Positions 58,361 to 64,000 of a DNA stretch of 64,000 nucleotides are shown here, one piece after another. The notes beneath the pieces are model-generated. The model ran no database searches and was not told the DNA's origin. It saw only the letters and a program-made list of their open reading frames with translations. Positions within the stretch are counted from its first letter, which is position 1; each line of letters starts with the position of its first letter. Source of the DNA: Lentzea californiensis (GTDB lineage Bacteria > Actinomycetota > Actinomycetes > Mycobacteriales > Pseudonocardiaceae); assembly GCF_024648825.1 (NCBI RefSeq), contig NZ_JANBBE010000005.1:62001-126000 (forward strand), read 5' to 3'. The translations under genes were made by a program, and so were the position numbers.

Positions 58361-59486
58361 GGTCCTCCTTCAACCACGTGCGCAGCTCCTCGCCGTGCTC
58401 GTCCAGTTCGGGCGGCGGCAGCCGGTAGACCGCCGGTGTCTCCGAGAAGCGGATCGGGTGCCGGGTCGTCGGCACGTCTCCGACGACCACGACGGGGTCG
58501 AGCCCGAACCGTTCGGCCATCGCGAACCCGCCGTCGATCGTGTTGATCGGCCCGCACGGCACCCCGGCGGCCACGAGCAGGTCGAACCACTCGACGGCGC
58601 CACGGGCCCGCAGCCGTTCCACCAGGACCGGCCGCAGGTCCTCGCGGTTGCGCGTGCGGTCGGCGTTGCGGGCGAACCGCGGGTCGTCCGGCACCTCGGG
58701 CAACTCCAGGACCTCGCACAGCCGCCGGAACTGGCCGTCGTTGGCCGCCGCGACGATCAGGTCGTTGTCCGCGGTCGGCAGCGGCTCGTAGGGGAACACG
58801 CTGGGGTGCGCGTTGCCCATGCGGAACGGCACGACGTCCCCCGCCACGAACGCCGAGCTGTGGTTCACCAGCCCCGTCAGCGCCGACGACAGCAGGTTCA
58901 CCTCGACGAGCTGGCCCTGCCCCGTCGAGTCGCGGTGGCGCAGCGCGGCGAGGATGCCGATGACCGCGTGGTTGCCCGCCATCACGTCGAACACCGAGAT
59001 GCCCGCGCGGTACGGCGGCCCGTTGGGATCGCCGGTCAGGCTCATCAGCCCGGAGATCGCCTGCACCATCAGGTCGTAGCCGGGGACGTGCCTGCCCTCC
59101 CCGGAACCGAAACCCGTGATCGACGCGTAGACGACCCTCGGGTTCGAGGCGCTGACCGAGGCGTGGTCGAGCCCGTACTTGGCCAGGCCGCCGGGCTTGA
59201 AGTTCTCGATCACCACGTCCGCGCGCCGGGCGAGTTCCCGTCCCAGCGCGGCGTCGTCCTCCGAGCGCAGGTCGAGGGCGATCGACCGCTTGCCCCGGTT
59301 GACGCCCAGGTAGTAGGTGGAGACGTCGTCGCGGACGGGCGGCGTCCACGTGCGGGTCTCGTCGCCGGTGGGACCCTCGACCTTGACGACCGAGGCGCCC
59401 ATGTCGGCCAGCAGCATGGTCGCGTACGGACCCGCCAGGACGCGCGAGAAGTCGGCGATGAGCAGGCCTTCGAGTGGACCGCCCAT
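58347..59486 (-). CDS. CaiB/BaiF (family III) CoA-transferase
   Basis: A 379-residue CoA-transferase. The N-terminal GLLIADFSRVLAGPYATMLLADMGASVVKVE is diagnostic. The catalytic aspartate of the family is in YDLMVQAISGLMSLTGDPNGPPYRAG. The C-terminal half carries the usual small linker domain (ANDGQFRRLCEVL). It moves CoA from a donor thioester to a carboxylate without a covalent acyl-enzyme released to solvent. ATG 59486 overlaps the amidohydrolase stop by one base. It is coupled to a citryl-CoA-lyase-like gene, so an acid to CoA ester to C-C cleavage sequence is likely. Confidence 0.9.
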   Translation of the reverse strand: MGGPLEGLLIADFSRVLAGPYATMLLADMGASVVKVEGPTGDETRTWTPPVRDDVSTYYLGVNRGKRSIALDLRSEDDAALGRELARRADVVIENFKPGGLAKYGLDHASVSASNPRVVYASITGFGSGEGRHVPGYDLMVQAISGLMSLTGDPNGPPYRAGISVFDVMAGNHAVIGILAALRHRDSTGQGQLVEVNLLSSALTGLVNHSSAFVAGDVVPFRMGNAHPSVFPYEPLPTADNDLIVAAANDGQFRRLCEVLELPEVPDDPRFARNADRTRNREDLRPVLVERLRARGAVEWFDLLVAAGVPCGPINTIDGGFAMAERFGLDPVVVVGDVPTTRHPIRFSETPAVYRLPPPELDEHGEELRTWLKEDRDGL

Positions 59487-60904
59487 CAGACGGACGTCCT
59501 CGTGTCGCCGCGGTACTCGGTGTAGGTGTAGGGGTTGTCCAGCACCTTGGACTCAGGGATGTCCGGGTTCATGCCCTTCGCCCACGCCTCCTCGCCGAGT
59601 TGCGCCCGCAGGTGGTCGACGGTGTCCGACACTTGGGTGCGGATGGAGTCGAGGTCGACGCCGACGAGCTTGTGGTCGCGCTTCACGATCCGCCCGTCGA
59701 CGAGCACGGTGTCCACATCGGACCGTTGCGCCTGGAACGCCACGTGCCCGTACGGGTTGAGGATCGGGAACATGGCGGGGGAGTTCTCGTTGCGCAGCAA
59801 CACGATGTCGGCCTTTTTGCCGACTTCGAGGCTGCCGAGGTCCGCGTCGCGTCCCAACGCCCGTGCGCCACCCGTCGTCGCCCACTGCACGACCTGCTCG
59901 GCTCGCAGCGACGAGTGCGTGACGGTGTCGTTGGTGCCGTGCGCGGCCATGTGTTCGCGGGCCCTGTCGGCACCGAGCGTCGCGCGCATCGCGGAGAACA
60001 GGTCGCCGCTCCACCACACCGACGTGTCCATCGACAGCGACACCGGGATGCCGTGCTCGCGGATCGCCCAGGTGGGCGGGTAACCCTGGCCCGCGCTCTG
60101 CTCGCTCTCGGTCGACACGGAGATCGAGCCGCCGGTCGCCGCGATGCGGTGGTAGGAGTCGGCGGACAACGTCGCCGCGTGCACGTAGATCGACTGCGGC
60201 GTCATGAACCCGTTGTCGTACATCAGCCTGATGCCGTCGTCGTTGGTCGCGCCCCACACACCGGCGTGCGTGGTGACGGGGACGCCGAGCTCCCGGGCGA
60301 CCTCGAAGGCCGCCTTCTCGGGGAACGACGGGTCGCCCGTGACGTCGAACGCGAGCTGGAAGCCCAGCATGTCGTCGCCGGTGATGCGGCGGGAGACGAA
60401 GTCCCGGAACTCCGGGGTGGCGGTCCAGGCGGCGGGGCTGTCCTGGATGTTGCCGTAGGCCAGCACGAACCGGCCGGGCACCGCCCGCAGCGCGTCGACG
60501 GCGGCGTCCGCGTGCTCGGTGGTCTGCAGGCCGTGCGACCAGTCGACGGTCGTGGTGACCCCGGCGTCGAGCGCCTCGGCCGCGCCCAGGAGGTTGCCCG
60601 CGTGAACGTCCTGCGGCCGGAAGACCTTGCCCCACTCCAGGTAGTACCAGACGAAGTACTGCGTGAGCGTCCAGTCCGCGCCGTAGCCGCGCATCGCGGT
60701 CTGCCACATGTGCCGGTGCGTGTCGATCATGCCCGGCATGACGATGCCGTTCGTGGCGTCGACCTCGACGGTCCCCTCCGGCACCTCCAGCCTCGGCCCG
60801 ATCGCGGCGATGCGGTCGCCGGCGACGAGGACGTCGTGGTCGACGAGCGGCTGGCGGCCGTCCATGGTCAGGACAGTGCCGTTTCTCAGGACGACGGAAC
60901 TCAT
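59486..60904 (-). CDS. amidohydrolase-superfamily deaminase (AtzA/TrzN/cytosine-deaminase-like)
   Basis: A 472-residue metal-dependent hydrolase. The first metal motif is MIDTHRHMWQTAMRGY (HxH); further ligands are expected in VPVTTHAGVWG and IYVHAATLS, and the aspartate in SLSMDTSVWW. Family members deaminate or dechlorinate N-heteroaromatic rings (cytosine, guanine, triazines). The position corresponding to the usual HC/HN motif is modified, so chemistry may differ. ATG 60904 has GGGAG upstream. It is the first gene of the operon, 74 bp behind the IclR gene, with a CGGACA..TGTCCG palindrome in the gap. A nitrogenous aromatic substrate feeding the dioxygenase is a reasonable inference, not shown. 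Confidence 0.86.
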   Translation of the reverse strand: MSSVVLRNGTVLTMDGRQPLVDHDVLVAGDRIAAIGPRLEVPEGTVEVDATNGIVMPGMIDTHRHMWQTAMRGYGADWTLTQYFVWYYLEWGKVFRPQDVHAGNLLGAAEALDAGVTTTVDWSHGLQTTEHADAAVDALRAVPGRFVLAYGNIQDSPAAWTATPEFRDFVSRRITGDDMLGFQLAFDVTGDPSFPEKAAFEVARELGVPVTTHAGVWGATNDDGIRLMYDNGFMTPQSIYVHAATLSADSYHRIAATGGSISVSTESEQSAGQGYPPTWAIREHGIPVSLSMDTSVWWSGDLFSAMRATLGADRAREHMAAHGTNDTVTHSSLRAEQVVQWATTGGARALGRDADLGSLEVGKKADIVLLRNENSPAMFPILNPYGHVAFQAQRSDVDTVLVDGRIVKRDHKLVGVDLDSIRTQVSDTVDHLRAQLGEEAWAKGMNPDIPESKVLDNPYTYTEYRGDTRTSV

Positions 60905-60927
60905 CGGGAACTCCCTTGACCGTCTGG

Positions 60928-60941
60928 CGGACAGGTGTCCG
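60928..60941. promoter_or_regulatory. IclR-type operator before the catabolic operon
   Basis: CGGACAGGTGTCCG is a perfect 6-bp inverted repeat around GG, 24 bp upstream of the amidohydrolase start. It shares CGGACAnnTGTCCG with the site before the IclR gene (61799-61812). Confidence 0.7.
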
Positions 60942-60978
60942 TTGAATCGTCAACCTTTGACGGCCGCTGGTCAACCCC

Positions 60979-61785
60979 TCAGGACGCGACGACCTCGTGC
61001 GGCACCGTGCCGAGGCGGGCGAAGTCGGCGCTGATCTCGCCCGCGACCTGCAGCAGGAGCGGCAGGTGGTGCTCGACCATGTGCTCGACCGACGTCTCGG
61101 ACGCGTGGCAGTTGACGTTGATCCCGGCCACGACCCTGCCGCTCCCGTCGCGCAACGGCGCCGCGACCGACCGGATGCCCAGCGCGAGCTGCTCGTCGGT
61201 CAGCGCCCAGCCGCGCGCCCGGACGTCCCGCAGCTCGGCGTCGCGCTCGGCCGTGCCCGGCTGCCAGCGCGACGTCAGCCCGGACCGGGTCGGCTGCGCC
61301 AGCACGGCCTCCAGCTCGTCCGGCGCCAGCGCGGCGAGCTGCACCTTTCCCAGTGAGGTCGGCAATGCCGGGAACCGCGTGCCGATCTGCACGGACAGCG
61401 TGACGATCTTCGGCACGGCGACCCGCGCGACGTAGATGATGTCCGGCCCGTCGAGCTGCGCGATCGACACGGACTCGTTGGTGCGGGCGCAGAGCCGTTC
61501 CATGTGCGGGCGGGCCACGTCCCACAGGCCCATCGACCGCACGTACGCGACGCCCAGGTCGAGCACCCGCGGCGTGAGCGCGAAGCCGGCCTCGCTCTGC
61601 CGCACGTACCCGAGCTCGGCGAGCGTCAGCAGGATGCGGCGCGTGGTCGGCCGCGCGAGCCCGGTGGCCGAGGCGACCTCGCTGAGCGTCATCACCGGGC
61701 GCAACGGCCGGAACGCGCGGATCACGTCCAGGCCGCGGGCGAGCGCCTCGATGAAGTCGGGGCCGGTGTCAGGGCGAGCAGGCAT
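60979..61785 (-). CDS. IclR-family regulator (PcaR/PobR-type) of the catabolic operon
   Basis: A 268-residue IclR protein: N-terminal winged helix (LDVIRAFRPLRPVMTLSEVAS, then ATGLARPTTRRILLTLAELGYV) and C-terminal effector domain (TSLGKVQLAALAPDEL ... GIRSVAAPLRDGSGRVVAGINV). The opening EALARGLDVIRAF and PTTRRILLTL resemble PcaR/PobR/PcaU regulators of aromatic breakdown. ATG 61785 is the start, 13 bp from a palindrome that matches the one before the operon, so control of both itself and the operon is likely. Same strand as the operon, so a read-through transcript is possible. Confidence 0.9.
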   Translation of the reverse strand: MPARPDTGPDFIEALARGLDVIRAFRPLRPVMTLSEVASATGLARPTTRRILLTLAELGYVRQSEAGFALTPRVLDLGVAYVRSMGLWDVARPHMERLCARTNESVSIAQLDGPDIIYVARVAVPKIVTLSVQIGTRFPALPTSLGKVQLAALAPDELEAVLAQPTRSGLTSRWQPGTAERDAELRDVRARGWALTDEQLALGIRSVAAPLRDGSGRVVAGINVNCHASETSVEHMVEHHLPLLLQVAGEISADFARLGTVPHEVVAS

Positions 61786-61798
61786 ATGCTCACAATAT

Positions 61799-61812
61799 CG
61801 GACACTTGTCCG
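61799..61812. promoter_or_regulatory. IclR-type operator before the IclR gene
   Basis: CGGACACTTGTCCG has 6-bp arms around CT, 13 bp from the IclR start codon and directly touching the stop of the UvrA-like gene. It matches the site at 60928-60941. Confidence 0.7.
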
Positions 61813-64000
61813 TTAGGCGGTGAGGTGTTTGCCGAGGTACCGGCCCGTGAGGCTGCCCGGTTCCGACATGACTCGCCGCGGACTTCCCGCGGCGACGATC
61901 GTGCCGCCCGCCGCTCCGCCACCGGGGCCCATGTCCACCACGTGGTCGGCGTTCGCGATCAGGTCGAGGTCGTGCTCGATGACGACGACGGTCGCGCCTC
62001 TGTCCGTGAGGCGCCCGATCACCGACAACAGCGTGCGAACGTCGAGCGGGTGCAGGCCGACGCTGGGCTCGTCCAGCACGAACAGCGCGTTCGCCTGGTC
62101 GCGGTCCAGTTCGGAGGCGAGCTTCAGGCGCTGTGCCTCTCCGCCGGACAACGCGGTGGTGGCCTCGCCCAGGGTGAGGTAACCCAGGCCCAGGTCGATC
62201 AACGCCTGCAGGCGGGCGCGGACCCGGCGCATGTCCCGCACGTGCTCGACGGCCTGCCGCACGGTCAGCGCGAGCAGACCGGGCAGGGTGATCCCGCCCT
62301 CGGTGCGGCGGAACTCGCTCGCGGCGGGGGAGTAGCGGGTGCCGCCGCAGTCCGGGCAGGCGATGTCGACGTCCGGCAGGAACTGCACGTCGAGCGAGAT
62401 CTCCCCGGTGCCCTCGCAGCGCGGGCACCGCAGCGACCCGGTGTTGTAGGAGAAGTCGCTCGCGGTCAGGCCTTCCGCACCGGCCGCGTAGGCGCGCCGG
62501 AGGTCGTCCAGGACACCGCTGTAGGTGGCCACGGTGGAGCGGACGTTGACACCGATCGGGGTCGCGTCGACCACGTTCACCCGCGTGATCGCCCCGGCGT
62601 CGACCTCCTCGACCCAGGCCGGCAGCCTGGTGCCGGCGTTCTTGGCCTCCAGCGCGGGCACGAGGCTTTCCAGGACCAGCGTGGTCTTCCCCGAACCGGA
62701 CACGCCGGTGACCGCGGTGAGGCGCCCCTGCGGAAGGTCCAGGTTCAACGCGTGGACCGTGTGCAACGGACGGGTCGCGAGGTGGATGCGGCCGTGCTCG
62801 AACATCTCGTCGTCACCGGCCCGCGACCGCACGACGACCGGTTCGCGGCCGACGAGGAAGCCGCCCAGCAACGAGTCCGGGTCCTCCGCGAGCGCGGTGA
62901 CGTCACCGGTGGCGAGAACGCGACCGCCCTCCGCTCCGGAACCGGGACCGATCTCGATCAGCCAGTCGGCCTCGCGCAGCACCTGGACGTCGTGGTCGAC
63001 GAGCACCACGGAGTTGCCGTCCCGCAACAGGTCCCGCACCACGCCGAGCAGTCCGTCCACGTTGGACGGGTGCAGGCCGATGGACGGCTCGTCGAGCACG
63101 TAGAGCACGCCGGTCGTCTCGTTGCGCACCGCCCGCGCGAGCTGCACGCGCTGCCGCTCGCCGGTGGACAACGTCGAGGACGCCCGGTCGAGGCTCAGGT
63201 ACCCGAGGCCGAGCTCGACCAGCCGCCGCGCGGTCCCCAGCAGCTGGCCGGTGATGCTCTGGGCCATCGCGAGCATGTCCGGCGGCAGGGACTCCAGGAC
63301 GAGCGGAACCCAGGCGACCAGGTCGTCCAGCGTCTTCGCGGTGGCATCGGCGAGGTCGATCCCGCCCACCTGCGGGGCGAGCGCCTGCGGGCTGAGCCGG
63401 GTGCCGTGGCAGGTGGGGCAGGTCTGGGTGGTGATGAACCTGTTGACGCGGTTCAGTCCGCGTTCGGTGGTGGCGTTGTCCATCGCCTCCTGGACGGCCA
63501 GCCGCGCGTTGCGGTAGGTGAAGTTCAGGTCGAACACCCGGCCGGCCTTGGACGGCACGCGGATCTGCCGTTTCTCCGCGGGACCGTGCAGGACGATCTC
63601 GCGTTCCTCGTCGGTGAGGTCGGCGTACGGCACGTCGGTGCGCACGCCGAACTCCCCGACGACCTCGGGCATGACGGCGAGCCCGAACAGCGACCACGGC
63701 GCGACCGCCCCGCCGGCGATCGTGAGCGAGGGGTCCGGGACCAGCCGGTCCTCGTCGATCTCCCGCACCACGCCGGTCCCGGTGCAGTGCGGGCAAGCGC
63801 CGTCGGAGTTGAACGCCAGCGACTCCGCACCCGGCGGGGTGAACCTGACGCCGCAGACCGGGCAGGTCAGGTCGAGCTCCTGCGCCACGGCGATCGTGGG
63901 TTCCTGCCGGTGGCCGTTCGGGCAGCGGTGCGAGGCGAGCCGGGAGAACAGCAGGCGCAGCACGTTGAGCAGCTCGGTGGAGGTGCCGAACGTGCTGCGC
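61813..64000 (-). CDS. UvrA-like ABC-ATPase (excinuclease A subunit family), 5' end outside window
   Basis: 729 codons are visible and the frame continues past the window edge (RSTFGTSTELLN ahead of LRLLFSRL, as in UvrA). Visible parts are the first ABC signature STLSTGERQRVQLARAV with Walker B VLYVLDEPSIGLHP, the second Walker A GVSGSGKTTL, the zinc-finger region CPRCEGTGEI ... CPDCGGTRY, and the second signature TALSGGEAQRLKLASEL with LFVLDEPSVGLHP. The first Walker A lies outside. Spacing and divergence suggest the UvrA2/drug-resistance (DrrC-like) class rather than the housekeeping gene. It acts on DNA damage or bound drugs. The stop is contiguous with the IclR operator. Confidence 0.88.
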   Translation of the reverse strand, partial: RSTFGTSTELLNVLRLLFSRLASHRCPNGHRQEPTIAVAQELDLTCPVCGVRFTPPGAESLAFNSDGACPHCTGTGVVREIDEDRLVPDPSLTIAGGAVAPWSLFGLAVMPEVVGEFGVRTDVPYADLTDEEREIVLHGPAEKRQIRVPSKAGRVFDLNFTYRNARLAVQEAMDNATTERGLNRVNRFITTQTCPTCHGTRLSPQALAPQVGGIDLADATAKTLDDLVAWVPLVLESLPPDMLAMAQSITGQLLGTARRLVELGLGYLSLDRASSTLSTGERQRVQLARAVRNETTGVLYVLDEPSIGLHPSNVDGLLGVVRDLLRDGNSVVLVDHDVQVLREADWLIEIGPGSGAEGGRVLATGDVTALAEDPDSLLGGFLVGREPVVVRSRAGDDEMFEHGRIHLATRPLHTVHALNLDLPQGRLTAVTGVSGSGKTTLVLESLVPALEAKNAGTRLPAWVEEVDAGAITRVNVVDATPIGVNVRSTVATYSGVLDDLRRAYAAGAEGLTASDFSYNTGSLRCPRCEGTGEISLDVQFLPDVDIACPDCGGTRYSPAASEFRRTEGGITLPGLLALTVRQAVEHVRDMRRVRARLQALIDLGLGYLTLGEATTALSGGEAQRLKLASELDRDQANALFVLDEPSVGLHPLDVRTLLSVIGRLTDRGATVVVIEHDLDLIANADHVVDMGPGGGAAGGTIVAAGSPRRVMSEPGSLTGRYLGKHLTA

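Overview
The window is high-GC, densely packed DNA from an actinomycete. Mycothiol-type formaldehyde dehydrogenase, sarcosine oxidase, MatB, LAL-type LuxR regulators, many Tat/Sec secreted hydrolases and frequent GTG starts with 1-17 bp overlaps together suggest the Pseudonocardiales (Lentzea/Saccharothrix/Actinosynnema-like). The genus is inference, not read directly. No rRNA, tRNA or CRISPR array was seen, and no stretch of more than about 300 bases lacks a gene.

Layout. 1-2.5 kb: 3' end of a LuxR-type response regulator, a TrkA-C/Kef-type antiporter pair and two small membrane or exported proteins. 2.4-7.4 kb: malonate-use cluster (MatC-like permease, MatB malonyl-CoA synthetase, a fused AccD/AccA-like carboxyltransferase) facing a FadR-type GntR regulator with palindromic sites between. 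7.3-18.3 kb: GH31 and GH99-like secreted glycosidases, a DUF1062 protein, an amine oxidase fused to a cyclic-nucleotide-binding domain, a cholesterol oxidase, and a small reductase/CMD operon. The last two each carry a KstR-like box upstream. 18.4-23.2 kb: a small-ORF/cspA pair, DinB, a serine hydrolase and a GT39-like membrane protein. 23.3-31.4 kb: secreted S1 and tandem S8 proteases beside a LAL regulator.

31.4-44.8 kb is a coherent glycine betaine -> dimethylglycine -> sarcosine -> glycine pathway in two transcription units. The first is governed by an IclR protein with repeated GTTGCGTAnTGCGnAAC sites: a Rieske ferredoxin diverges from IclR, and downstream come an internally deleted SHMT, S-(hydroxymethyl)mycothiol dehydrogenase, dimethylglycine oxidase and a Rieske betaine monooxygenase. 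The second is governed by a GntR/FCD protein and comprises soxB-soxD-soxA-soxG-purU. Methyl groups leave as formaldehyde (oxidised via mycothiol) or as methylene-THF (returned to THF and formate via PurU).

44.8-54.3 kb: a methyltransferase, an MFS permease and further secreted proteases (S1 with FN3 and P domains, M28 with two P domains, S1), an XRE regulator, a GNAT and a tnpB remnant. 54.4-61.8 kb: a Tat-lipoprotein FAD oxidase, then a tight five-gene catabolic operon (amidohydrolase, CaiB/BaiF CoA-transferase, citryl-CoA-lyase-like protein, intradiol dioxygenase, MDR oxidoreductase) behind an IclR regulator. Two matching CGGACAnnTGTCCG palindromes mark its control regions. I know no described pathway with this gene set, so it is the best candidate here for an undescribed system. 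61.8-64 kb: a UvrA-like ABC protein that runs off the window end.
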